Source of the DNA: Candidatus Zixiibacteriota bacterium
Lineage (GTDB): Bacteria; Zixibacteria; MSB-5A5; WJJR01
Reading direction: 5' to 3'
Assembly (NCBI GenBank): GCA_040752595.1
Contig: JBFMGX010000006.1
Span: 47,785 to 111,784 of the forward strand
DNA: 64,000 nucleotides
This document shows, piece after piece, positions 42,966 through 50,431 of the stretch (position 1 is the stretch's first letter; each line of letters opens with the position of its first letter). The position numbers were made by a program, and so were the translations under genes. A model generated the notes under the pieces. The model did not search any database. It was given only the letters and a program-made list of their open reading frames with translations, and was not told where the DNA came from.

Positions 42966-42998
42966 AATCCGCCGGGACGATCCCTGTCCCGGCGGATT
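42966..42998. other. Perfect 13-bp stem-loop between flgC and orf73
   Basis: AATCCGCCGGGAC (42966-42978) and its exact complement (42986-42998) are separated by a 7-base loop. No T-run follows on either strand, so it is unlikely to be a simple intrinsic terminator. In the mRNA it would lie after flgC and before orf73-fliE. It could stabilise the upstream flgBC message or attenuate read-through. Confidence 0.6.
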
Positions 42999-43088
42999 CA
43001 CTCGGCACCCCGACATCCGTGCGGTTCTTCCCGGCTGATGCCGCGGTGTCCCGGAGAAGGAGCGACGCAATCTTCCTCATATCATCGG

Positions 43089-43589
43089 TCAGATGTTGAG
43101 AGCGCGATCGACCATCGACTTCACCGCCTCGGCGGCCGTGATGTTGGCTTCGTAGGCGCGCGATGCGTCCATCAACTCGACCATTTCCGTCACAATCTCG
43201 ACATCGGGCATCGCCACATACCCATCGGCATTGGCATCCGGATGCGAGGGATCATAGATCATCTTGACCTCATCCGCGGACCCGGCCACGGTCTGTGCCC
43301 GCACCGCGGGTACAGCCGGGGGTCCCCCCGGTGCACCGGCCGGAGCGGGAATGCGGTGACCGTTGCGCGTGCGCTTGAGCGACAGTCGCGCCGCTTCGAG
43401 CTCGCTGTTGAATGCCGCGCGCGCCTGCGCCGCCTCGATCGTCACACTCTGCCGACGATATGGCCCGCCGGTGGGTGTGCGTGTGGTCTCGGCGTTGGCG
43501 ATGTTCTCGGCGGCCACGTCCATTCGTTGCCGTTGGACCGACAGGCCATCGGCGGCAATTGCGAGCACTTTCAGAGGGCCCAGTGCCAT
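43089..43589 (-). CDS. flgC: FlgC, proximal rod protein
   Basis: A 166-residue rod protein. The N-terminus GPLKVLAIAADGLSVQRQRM and VAAENIANAETTRTPTGGPY, then PDANADGYVAMPDVEIVTEM and the final MDASRAYEANITAAEAVKSM helix are family hallmarks. The length is slightly above the 134-150 norm because of a Pro/Gly-rich insert in the middle. FlgC joins FlgB and FlgF in the proximal rod. A palindromic repeat separates it from flgB. Confidence 0.96.
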   Translation of the reverse strand: MALGPLKVLAIAADGLSVQRQRMDVAAENIANAETTRTPTGGPYRRQSVTIEAAQARAAFNSELEAARLSLKRTRNGHRIPAPAGAPGGPPAVPAVRAQTVAGSADEVKMIYDPSHPDANADGYVAMPDVEIVTEMVELMDASRAYEANITAAEAVKSMVDRALNI

Positions 43590-43617
43590 GGGTGTCTCTA
43601 ATCAGAATAGACGAAAG

Positions 43618-43731
43618 AAAGAGCCCCTCACCCGATCCGTCCTGCGGACGGATCGACCTCTCCCGGAGGGAGAGGTTATCTGTCTCCCTCTCCCTCCGGG
43701 AGAGGGTCGGGGTGAGGGATCTTTGCACACA
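43618..43731. repeat. Palindromic intergenic repeat, family A (copy 1)
   Basis: A nested palindrome between flgB and flgC. CCCCTCACCCGATCC at the left pairs with GGTCGGGGTGAGGG at the right. Inner hairpins are GATCCGTCctgcGGACGGATC and CCTCTCCcGGAGGGAGAGG/CCTCTCCCTCCGGGAGAGG. The left half closely matches the element at 55573-55650 (CGATCCG..TGCGG..CGGATCGACCTCTCCC). It is inside the predicted flgB operon, so it would be transcribed and fold in the mRNA. Confidence 0.75.
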
Positions 43732-43755
43732 AAACGGTACATTCTACGTTACCCG

Positions 43756-44169
43756 TTACCGGCGGCCACGAATCGCCAACTGGATGCCGTCGAACTTCCG
43801 GCTGACCAGACGCGTGGCAATGGAATATTCCAACTGGTTCTCGGCGACCTTGGCCATTTCCTGATCGAGTGAGAGCGCGTAGTTGTCGCCTGGCGCCGGT
43901 GCATCGGTCACGACCTTGTAGGTGCGCGTCGCCGCGTGGCTGGTGATGTGTCCCGGACGTGTCATTCTCATTCCCACCGGCGACTGATTCTGCTGCGCAG
44001 CCTTCAACTCGGCGGCAAAATTGATGTCCTTGCGCCGGTACCCCGGCGTTTCGGCGTTGGCCACGTTCTCGGTAAGCAGACGCTGCCGCGCCGCCGTCAG
44101 ATCGAGCGCGCGTTCCAAGCGGGGAATGCCAATCTGATCAAAGAGCGCCGTCTGAATCGGGTTGGGCAT
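43756..44169 (-). CDS. flgB: FlgB, proximal rod protein
   Basis: A 137-residue rod protein of normal length. The ATG at 44169 (MPNPIQTALFDQIGIPRLER) is preceded by GGGGAG. ENVANAETPGYRRKDINF is the rod-family signature, and LDQEMAKVAENQLEYSIATR is the C-terminal helix. The frame open to 44283 reads through the promoter and is not part of the gene. It is the first gene of the flgBC-orf73-fliEFGHIJ operon, directly behind a sigma-54 promoter. Confidence 0.96.
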   Translation of the reverse strand: MPNPIQTALFDQIGIPRLERALDLTAARQRLLTENVANAETPGYRRKDINFAAELKAAQQNQSPVGMRMTRPGHITSHAATRTYKVVTDAPAPGDNYALSLDQEMAKVAENQLEYSIATRLVSRKFDGIQLAIRGRR

Positions 44170-44193
44170 GATCCACTCCCCCACTCCCCTGTT

Positions 44194-44210
44194 GGCAAGT
44201 GTTGTGCCAA
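44194..44210 (-). promoter_or_regulatory. Sigma-54 promoter of flgB operon (near-consensus)
   Basis: The minus strand reads TTGGCAC-AACAC-TTGCC, a full match to YTGGCAC-N5-TTGC. The -24 GG and -12 GC are separated by the obligatory 10 bases. The predicted start near 44183 leaves a leader of about 14 bases that contains the flgB ribosome site. This is the best of four such elements in the cluster. Confidence 0.8.
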
Positions 44211-44353
44211 TCCCAGCCCGGCGAGTCCAACCGGTTGCGGGACCACCGATTGTGGCTATGACGGCCGGGAGTTCATGAGGCACGCTGTCCGACGCCGACG
44301 GAAGTTTTTTCCGTGCAGCCGCGAGAGAATCGTCTTGGTCAATGAGATTCGTC

Positions 44354-44392
44354 GGTCAGGTGCTCTGCTTGCGGTGAGCAGGGCTCCTGACC
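44354..44392 (-). terminator. Stem-loop after motB (putative terminator)
   Basis: GGTCAGG (44354-44360) pairs with CCTGACC (44386-44392), and inside it GCTCTGCT (44362-44369) pairs with AGCAGGGC (44377-44384, one G-U pair), with a 7-base loop. It lies 36 bases beyond the motB stop and before the flgB promoter. No T-run follows, so termination may need Rho or be partial. Confidence 0.5.
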
Positions 44393-44427
44393 TACGGAGA
44401 TTCGTGAAACACGAACGACAGGACCGA

Positions 44428-45189
44428 TCAATTGCCGGTCGAGGCCGCGGTCAGTCTGGGAGCCTCAGGTGTGACGCCGCGCGGCTCGTAGAGACTCATC
44501 TGTTCGGAAAGAATCACGATGTCGACGCGGCGGTTTTTGGCCATCGAGTCAGGGGTGTCATTGGGTGCGACCGGGCGGTAGTGCCCATACCCGACCGCGG
44601 AGATGCGGGTCGGCGCAAAGCCGGTCGAGTCGACCAAAAAGCGCAGCACTGACGTGGCGCGCGCGGTCGAAAGTTCCCAGTTCGAGGGGAACCGCGGTGT
44701 ATTGATCGGGCGGGGATCGGTGTGACCCTCGACGCGGACGTCGTTGCGGACCTTGCTGATCTCGCCGCCGATCGTGCGCAGAATCGTGATCGCACCGGGA
44801 GTCAGCTCCGCCTTCCCCTCATCGAAGAGAGCACCCTCGCGGACATGGATTACAAGTCCACGTTCGGAGAGGTCCGAGGAGATCGACGCCTCCATCCGTT
44901 CCTTGTGGACCATCTGCTGGAGCTGTTTCTGCACGAGGCGCAGCGCCCCGGTCTTGAGCGGACCACCGCCGAGGAGATCATCGGGTTGGACCTGGTCCAA
45001 TGCGGCGCTTTGCCCGCGCAACACCCCGGTCAGGGCATTCGACATCGCCCCAAACTTCTTGGCATCGATGCGCGACATTGAGTACATCACCACAAAGAAC
45101 GCCAGCAGCAGGGTGATCAGATCGGCATAGGTCAACAACCACCGTTCGTGGTTGTCGTGAACCGGAGGGGTCTTCGGCTTGCGCATCAT
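44428..45189 (-). CDS. motB: MotB, stator protein with OmpA-like peptidoglycan-binding domain
   Basis: A 253-residue protein with one N-terminal membrane helix. The plug region WLLTYADLITLLLAFFVVMYSMS (about 17-39) contains the proton-accepting Asp in TYADL. The periplasmic OmpA-like domain has VRVEGHTDPRPI, NWELSTARATSVLRFLVDST, GYGHYRPVAPNDTPDS and NRRVDIVIL, which bind the cell wall. It follows motA by 10 bases. The Asp and A/T-type residues point to a proton-driven stator, but ion choice cannot be fixed from sequence alone. Confidence 0.96.
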   Translation of the reverse strand: MMRKPKTPPVHDNHERWLLTYADLITLLLAFFVVMYSMSRIDAKKFGAMSNALTGVLRGQSAALDQVQPDDLLGGGPLKTGALRLVQKQLQQMVHKERMEASISSDLSERGLVIHVREGALFDEGKAELTPGAITILRTIGGEISKVRNDVRVEGHTDPRPINTPRFPSNWELSTARATSVLRFLVDSTGFAPTRISAVGYGHYRPVAPNDTPDSMAKNRRVDIVILSEQMSLYEPRGVTPEAPRLTAASTGN

Positions 45190-45199
45190 ATACTCGCCG

Positions 45200-45961
45200 T
45201 TACTCGGGCGGCCGTAGTTCGGGACGGAGGAAACCCATCAGCTTGGTGCGGATCACCCGTGGATTGTCGCCCGACTGGATGGCAATGGTCCCCGCCAGGT
45301 AGAGATTGAGCATCAACATCTCCTCGGTATGGCGGAAGCGCAACTTGTCGGCGATCGGCAGGAAGAAGAGGTTGGCGGTTCCGACTCCCCAGAGCGTGGC
45401 GATGAACGCGGTGGCGATCGAGGCCGCCATCTTGGTGGCATCGTCGGTGTTGGCCAGCGTGTGAATCAGACCGAGAACGGTTCCCAAGATGCCCAACGTA
45501 GGCGCGAATCCGCCCATCTTGTTGAACAGGACGACGCCGTTGTGGTGCCGCTCCTCGATATTGGCGATCTCACTCTCCATGATGTCGGTGAGTACCGTGA
45601 CCTCGGTCCCATCGATGACAAGCTGGACGCCCTTCTTGAAGAAGGGATCGTCGATTCGCGCCAGGTCCGTTTCCAAGCCCAGAACGCCATCACGCCGGGC
45701 GTGCTGAGCGATGGACACGATCTGATCAATGGCGTGTTCCGGGTCACGCGCCCGTGCCCGCAGGGCGATGGCGAGATATTTCGGTATGCTGCGGAAGGTG
45801 GCGAAGGACGTGGTAATCATCGAAGCGCCAACTGTGCCGCCGATGACCAACAGCATCGCCGGGAGCTGGAAGATCGCTCCCAGATGCCCCCCTTCCAGCA
45901 CAAAGCCGACGACCACGGCGGAGAGGCCGAGGATCAATCCTCCGATGGTGGCAATATCCAT
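45200..45961 (-). CDS. motA: MotA, stator protein
   Basis: A 253-residue inner-membrane protein of normal length with four hydrophobic segments. The conserved DIATIGGLILGLSAVVVGFV start, the cytoplasmic loop with Arg/Glu residues that contact FliG, GGFAPTLGILGTVLGLIHTL and MAASIATAFIATLWGVGTAN are all present. MotA4-MotB2-type complexes couple ion flow to rotation. It is transcribed divergently from the aldehyde dehydrogenase gene and has a sigma-28 element about 140 bases upstream. Confidence 0.97.
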   Translation of the reverse strand: MDIATIGGLILGLSAVVVGFVLEGGHLGAIFQLPAMLLVIGGTVGASMITTSFATFRSIPKYLAIALRARARDPEHAIDQIVSIAQHARRDGVLGLETDLARIDDPFFKKGVQLVIDGTEVTVLTDIMESEIANIEERHHNGVVLFNKMGGFAPTLGILGTVLGLIHTLANTDDATKMAASIATAFIATLWGVGTANLFFLPIADKLRFRHTEEMLMLNLYLAGTIAIQSGDNPRVIRTKLMGFLRPELRPPE

Positions 45962-46107
45962 GACGCTCCGCGCGCAGGTGCCCCTTGTTCCGGAGTTTCG
46001 GAACCCGGGACAAGTACGGCTCGATGGACCGGCTGCGTGTCCAACGCCTGTGGGCCCGGACTCCTCTGAGGCCCGTCAAGCCGTTGACACACCGGCGCTT
46101 GTTGGGA

Positions 46108-46134
46108 TTATCGGCGGTTCTCCGAGGGACTGAA
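46108..46134 (-). promoter_or_regulatory. Sigma-28 promoter of motAB
   Basis: The minus strand has GCCGATAA (46108-46115), a perfect sigma-28 -10 element, and TTCAGTCC with its TTCA (46131-46134) exactly 15 bases upstream as the -35 (2 of 4 core bases). The predicted start is near 46100, giving a leader of about 140 bases. Late-class control of stator genes by FliA is normal. Confidence 0.6.
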
Positions 46135-46221
46135 GTGAAGCGCCTGCCAACCGGCGATCGTACTTGCCCCGCAGTGTCATTTGCACTAACTCTCTCTTGG
46201 ATCGGACAGTCCAGGCGGCCG

Positions 46222-47646
46222 ATGCGGATACTCGAATCAATCCTTGATGGCACCACTGGGGCGAGCGGGAACGCTCCCCGCGTCATTCACTCGCCCCATG
46301 ATGACCGCATCGTGGCCGAAGCACATCCGGCGCGGCCCGATCAAGTCGAGCGCGCCGTCGCCGCGGCGGTCAAAGCCAAGCCGGTCATGCAGGCGATGCC
46401 CTCGCACGAGCGCGCCCGAATCTTGGATCAGGTCGCCCTTGGTGTCCGTGCGAAACGCGAGGAATTTGCACGTCTGCTTCTGGAGGAAGCCGGCAAGCCG
46501 ATCACATTGGCGCGACTCGAGGCCGACCGATGCGTACAGACGATCACCGACGCCGCACATTGGGCGCGTCGTCCGCCGGCGGAAGCCATACCGCTTGACG
46601 GCTTCCCGCCAGGGACCGGCCGCTGTGGCATCCTGCGACGCTTCCCGGTCGGTGTGATTGCCGCCATCACGCCATTCAACTTCCCACTCAATCTGGTCGC
46701 ACACAAGCTGGCCACGGCGATCGCCGCGGGGTGCCCCGTGATCCTGAAACCGGCCTCACAGACGCCATCCGCAGCGATTCTGTTGGCAGAGATCATCACA
46801 CAAGCCGGCCTCCCGGCCGGGGCTCTGCAAGTCCTCCTACTTTCCGGTGCCGATGCCGGGGTCCTGGTGACCGACGAACGCATTGCCATGGTGACATTCA
46901 CCGGCTCGGCCGAAGTCGGTTGGGGGATCAAGGCACGGGCCGGGCACAAGAAAGTCACGCTCGAATTGGGCGGGAATGCCGCCGCCATCGTTGAGCCGGA
47001 TTCCGATTGGGAGAACGCCGCCGCCCGCTTGGCCCATGGCGCCTTTGCCTACGCGGGGCAATCGTGCATCTCGGTCCAGCGCATCTACGTTCAGGAGACG
47101 ATCACGGACAGATTCACCGAAGCGCTCATAGCTGCCGCGACGGCATTCCCCACCGGCGATCCCTCCGATGAGAAGACGCTCTGTGGTCCATTGATCGATG
47201 CCGCCAATGCCGAGCGGGTCATGAATTGGATCGCACGCGCGCAGACACGCGGCGGTCGCCTGCTCTGCGGGAATCACAGACAAGAGAATGTCGTCTCACC
47301 GACGGTCATCGTCGATGCTCCTGAAGATGCGGAAGTCTCCTGCCAGGAGGTCTTTGGCCCGGTGGTCACGCTGTCGTCGTATCGAGATTTTCGAGATGCA
47401 CTGCATCGTGTCAACAACTCCCGCTACGGGTTGCAGGCGGGCGTCTTCACCAATGATGTGCGCAAACTCTGGCGGGCATTCGACACGCTGGAAGTCGGCG
47501 GGATCATCCACAATGACGCGCCGACATTCCGCGTCGATGCGATGCCGTACGGCGGCGTGAAGGATTCCGGGATCGGGCGTGAAGGCGCCCGTTGGGCGAT
47601 TGAGGAGATGATCGAGCCGCGTCTTCTGGTGCTGTCGACAGGCTGA
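46222..47646 (+). CDS. NAD(P)-dependent aldehyde dehydrogenase
   Basis: A 474-residue member of the aldehyde dehydrogenase superfamily, cytosolic. The ATG at 46222 fits family N-termini; the frame runs back to 45985 without homology. The catalytic Cys lies in YAGQSCISVQRI (about residue 282) and the general-base Glu in VTLELGGN. ITPFNFPLN and PVILKPAS form the cofactor site, and EVFGPVVTL and KDSGIGREG are conserved. It is closest in type to succinate-semialdehyde/GapN-like enzymes, but the substrate cannot be stated. It is divergent from motA and begins a short plus-strand island. Confidence 0.92.
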   Translation: MRILESILDGTTGASGNAPRVIHSPHDDRIVAEAHPARPDQVERAVAAAVKAKPVMQAMPSHERARILDQVALGVRAKREEFARLLLEEAGKPITLARLEADRCVQTITDAAHWARRPPAEAIPLDGFPPGTGRCGILRRFPVGVIAAITPFNFPLNLVAHKLATAIAAGCPVILKPASQTPSAAILLAEIITQAGLPAGALQVLLLSGADAGVLVTDERIAMVTFTGSAEVGWGIKARAGHKKVTLELGGNAAAIVEPDSDWENAAARLAHGAFAYAGQSCISVQRIYVQETITDRFTEALIAAATAFPTGDPSDEKTLCGPLIDAANAERVMNWIARAQTRGGRLLCGNHRQENVVSPTVIVDAPEDAEVSCQEVFGPVVTLSSYRDFRDALHRVNNSRYGLQAGVFTNDVRKLWRAFDTLEVGGIIHNDAPTFRVDAMPYGGVKDSGIGREGARWAIEEMIEPRLLVLSTG

Positions 47647-47661
47647 CGGTCATGTGTGTGC

Positions 47662-47722
47662 CACTGACCTTGGTCAGTGAGACAACGATGGCAGCAAGAA
47701 CTTCCACTGACCGAGGTCAGTG
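47662..47722. repeat. Paired palindromes CACTGACC/GGTCAGTG
   Basis: Two hairpins CACTGACC-tt-GGTCAGTG (47662-47679) and CACTGACC-ga-GGTCAGTG (47705-47722) lie between the aldehyde dehydrogenase and macro-domain genes. Their flanks also form a larger inverted repeat (TGCCACTGACC/GGTCAGTGGCA). The first sits 15 bases after the stop codon. They may end the upstream transcript or be copies of an intergenic repeat. Confidence 0.7.
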
Positions 47723-47748
47723 GCACAAGATGATGACGAAGGGATGAG

Positions 47749-48318
47749 ATGATTATGCCGCCCTTGAATCTTTTGATCGGCAAAACCCGGCTGGAAGCCG
47801 TCCGGGGCGACATCACCATCCAAGACACCGATGCCATTGTCAATGCCGCCAACAGTGAGTTGCGTGGCGGTGGCGGCGTCGATGGCGCAATACATCACGC
47901 CGGTGGACCGACGATTGCGGAGGAATGCCGCAAGATCGGGCGTTGCCCGACTGGGAAGGCCGTCGTGACAGGCGGTGGCAAGCTCAAGACGAAGTGGGTC
48001 ATTCACGCGGTCGGGCCGATCTACGCCGGTCTGCGTAGCGACGCAGACGAACTCGCTTCCGCCTATCAGGAGAGTCTTGAACGCGCGCGAGAATGCGGCG
48101 CCCGTTCCGTTGCCTTCCCCTCCATCTCGACCGGTGCCTATGGGTATCCGATTCGTGACGCGGCACCGATTGCGATCAACACGGTCGAGAAGTTCGTCCG
48201 CGCGAATCCGGATGTTCTCGATCTGGTCCGCTTCGTGTTGTTTTCGGATGCAGACTACTCGGTCTATTTCGCCGAGTTCACCAAGCGCGGCGCCAAACGG
48301 CCGACGATCTATGAGTAA
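47749..48318 (+). CDS. Macro-domain protein, O-acetyl-ADP-ribose deacetylase type
   Basis: A 189-residue single macro domain. Ligand-binding motifs are GDITIQDTDAIVNAANSEL (about 21-39) with the essential NAAN, GGGGVDGAIHHAGG, and the phosphate loop PSISTGAYGYP. This is the YmdB/MacroD class, which hydrolyses O-acetyl-ADP-ribose and removes ADP-ribose from acidic residues. A second ATG two codons downstream is also possible. It follows a pair of palindromes and lies in the plus-strand island with the aldehyde dehydrogenase. No ADP-ribosylating toxin partner is seen nearby. Confidence 0.92.
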   Translation: MIMPPLNLLIGKTRLEAVRGDITIQDTDAIVNAANSELRGGGGVDGAIHHAGGPTIAEECRKIGRCPTGKAVVTGGGKLKTKWVIHAVGPIYAGLRSDADELASAYQESLERARECGARSVAFPSISTGAYGYPIRDAAPIAINTVEKFVRANPDVLDLVRFVLFSDADYSVYFAEFTKRGAKRPTIYE

Positions 48319-48354
48319 CCATGTCGTGGATCATTTAACCAAAGCGGGACTTCG

Positions 48355-48917
48355 ATGCCCTCATGCCATGGCGCAGATCAGTCGCGGAGGTGCCTTCTGG
48401 GGACCGCGCGAAGTCGCAGCTCGCGACTGACCGCCCTTGCCTTCCTTGGGATGACAATGGCCGGCTGCTCCTACACACAGAACTACGCTTTGCTGCCACG
48501 GGAAGACGTGAGGTTGGAAGAGCATCAGGTATGGATACAAGTCTCGAGCATTCACACTTCACAATGTCCACCAGGCGTCGTGTGCTTCGTAATGTACTTT
48601 GCCTTGTCGCACCCACCTTCAGCCGGCAACGCGCTGGCAAGAGCCGATTCAGTGTTCCTCCTCCGCGATCCCTGCAGCCGACGTCGTCCGCTTTGTGGCG
48701 ATCCGCAGAGGCGCTGGATCAAGGCTCGACGATTAGCGCAGAACTATCGCTGCCTCTGCCGACCCCTCAGTTCCTAGTAGTCCGTGCGTTCTACACGATC
48801 ATAGATGTACCAAAGAACGTTCAGATCACCAAAGTGCTTGACTATCGACTACAGAGATGGCGACGGCGTTGGCTCTTTCCACAGGGAGGGCCCGTTCCAA
48901 GAGACTCATGGCCCTGA
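48355..48917 (+). pseudogene. Probable lipoprotein gene broken by frameshifts
   Basis: The frame beginning at 48355 has a credible lipoprotein signal (Arg-rich start, LTALAFLGMTMAGC lipobox) followed by protein-like sequence to about ADSVFLLRD (48670). Sensible sequence then seems to continue in a second frame (AADVVRFVAIRR, about 48675-48710) and a third (STISAELSLPLPTPQFLVV...NVQITKVLDYRL, about 48720-48860). Each single frame alone ends in Arg-rich nonsense. This pattern suggests two small indels or assembly errors in one gene of about 180 residues. The DNA around 48440-48460 shares GGGATGACAATGG with the repeat at 13316-13496, so part of the signal may derive from a repeat. Confidence 0.4.
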
Positions 48918-48945
48918 CTTTGTTCATAGACCAAGACTCTCCGAG

Positions 48946-49024
48946 CCCTGACGAACGTCAGGGCCACTCAGACTGTAAGGGCGGGGTTTCCCCGCCCTGA
49001 GACAAGGGCGCGGAGACCGCGCCC
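48946..49024. repeat. Three tandem hairpins after cysS
   Basis: CCCTGACGaaCGTCAGGG (48946-48963), AGGGCGGGGtttCCCCGCCCT (48978-48998) and GGGCGCGGagaCCGCGCCC (49006-49024) follow one another, the last touching the cysS stop codon. No T-run follows. They probably define the 3' end of the cysS transcript and, on the other strand, the end of the broken lipoprotein gene. Each looks like a different short intergenic palindrome family. Confidence 0.75.
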
Positions 49025-50431
49025 CTACACCTTCTGTTTCCAACGGGTACCGGCGGGGGTGTCTTCGATCACGATGCCCATCTGATCGAAGAGGGCGCGG
49101 ATTTCATCGGCGCGTTTCCAGTCCTTGCGGGCACGCGCCTCGCGGCGTTCCTCGATCAACTGCATAATGCGGGATTCGTCGACCTTCGGGGCGTCCGGAC
49201 GAAGGACATCGAGAATCCGGTCGGCATCTTCCAAGAAAGCCAGCGCCAGAGCGGCGTCGCCCTGATTGACGCCATCGACCTCGAGGCGCTTGTTTGTGTC
49301 GCGGACAAGATTGAACAGCGCGCCGAGAGCGCCGGCGATATTAAGATCTTCGTCAATCGCGGCGCCGAATTCGGCCCGTGACTCGTCCACCAATCCGAGG
49401 ATGTCATCGTGCACGGCACCGGGAGCGGTGATTTCCCGCAGACGGAGCTGCAAGTCCCGCAGCCGCTCGATCGCGCCCTTCGCTCCTTCAAGGCCGGCCA
49501 TCGTGAAGTTCAACTGCGCCCGGTAGTGCGTGGAGAGAAGGAGATATCGCACCGCGACCGGCGAGTGCCCCATCGCCATCAGATCACGCAGCGTGTAGAA
49601 GTTCCCGAGCGACTTGGCCATCCGCCGCCCTTCGACCATCAGGTGCTCGCTGTGCAGCCAGTACCGCACGAAGGGCAGACCGGTGCTCCCCTCCGATTGG
49701 GCGATCTCGTTCTCGTGGTGCGGGAAGATGTTGTCGACGCCGCCGGTATGGATGTCGAACGACGGACCCAGGTACTTCATCGACATCGCCGAGCACTCGA
49801 TGTGCCAGCCGGGACGCCCCTTCCCCAACGATGTCTCCCAGAAAACGTCGCCATCGTCCGCGTCCCAGGCCTTCCACAGGGCGAAGTCGGAGACCTGGTC
49901 TTTCTCGTATTCATCGGAAGCGACGCGGGCGCCCGCCTTCAATTCCGCGAGATTCATGTGCGACAACTCGCCATAGCGCGGGAAGGTGGAAATTCGGTAG
50001 TAGATCGAGCCGTCATCGGCACGATAGGCATGGCCTCGCTCCAGAAGCGCTTCAATGATCGCGACCATCTCGGCAATATGCGAAGTCGCCGTCGGGTACA
50101 CTTCCGCGCGTTCGATGCGCAGGGCATCCAAATCGGCGAAGAAGCCGGCGGTGTATGGCGCGGTGTACGCCTGGGGCGTAACCTTGTCGCGTCGGCAGGC
50201 CCGGATGATCTTGTCGTCGATGTCGGTCAGGTTCATCACCTGCGTCACTGTGTAACCGCGCCAGCGCAGTACCCGCCGCAAGAGGTCTTCGAATACAAAT
50301 GTGCGGAAGTTGCCGATGTGGGCCGTGTCATAGACCGTCGGTCCGCAGGTGTACATGCGGACCTCCCCATCGCGCAGGGGATGAAACTCGGTCAGAGCCC
50401 GGGCGCGCGTATCAAAGAACCGCAGTGCCAT
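49025..50431 (-). CDS. cysS: Cysteinyl-tRNA synthetase
   Basis: A 468-residue class I synthetase of normal length. The HIGH-type motif is YDTAHIGNFRTF (about 34-45), and the KMSKS-type motif reads RMAKSLGNF. Zinc ligands are the Cys in YTCGPTVYD, the Cys of WHIECSAMS and the His of FPHHENEIAQSE. The C-terminal DALR-type helical domain ends with KDWKRADEIRALFDQMGI. It charges tRNA-Cys in the cytoplasm. The ATG overlaps the stop of the upstream M42 peptidase by one base (TGATG). Confidence 0.97.
   Translation of the reverse strand: MALRFFDTRARALTEFHPLRDGEVRMYTCGPTVYDTAHIGNFRTFVFEDLLRRVLRWRGYTVTQVMNLTDIDDKIIRACRRDKVTPQAYTAPYTAGFFADLDALRIERAEVYPTATSHIAEMVAIIEALLERGHAYRADDGSIYYRISTFPRYGELSHMNLAELKAGARVASDEYEKDQVSDFALWKAWDADDGDVFWETSLGKGRPGWHIECSAMSMKYLGPSFDIHTGGVDNIFPHHENEIAQSEGSTGLPFVRYWLHSEHLMVEGRRMAKSLGNFYTLRDLMAMGHSPVAVRYLLLSTHYRAQLNFTMAGLEGAKGAIERLRDLQLRLREITAPGAVHDDILGLVDESRAEFGAAIDEDLNIAGALGALFNLVRDTNKRLEVDGVNQGDAALALAFLEDADRILDVLRPDAPKVDESRIMQLIEERREARARKDWKRADEIRALFDQMGIVIEDTPAGTRWKQKV

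Noticed and set aside
46084..46112. TTGACA plus ATTATC as a sigma-70 promoter for the aldehyde dehydrogenase
   Set aside because: The -35 is perfect but the -10 matches poorly (2 of 6), and the region overlaps the better sigma-28 site on the other strand.
46222..48318. Aldehyde dehydrogenase plus macro-domain gene as an ADP-ribosylation defence pair
   Set aside because: No ADP-ribosyltransferase, toxin or other defence gene is adjacent, the two genes are separated by palindromes, and both families are ordinary housekeeping types.
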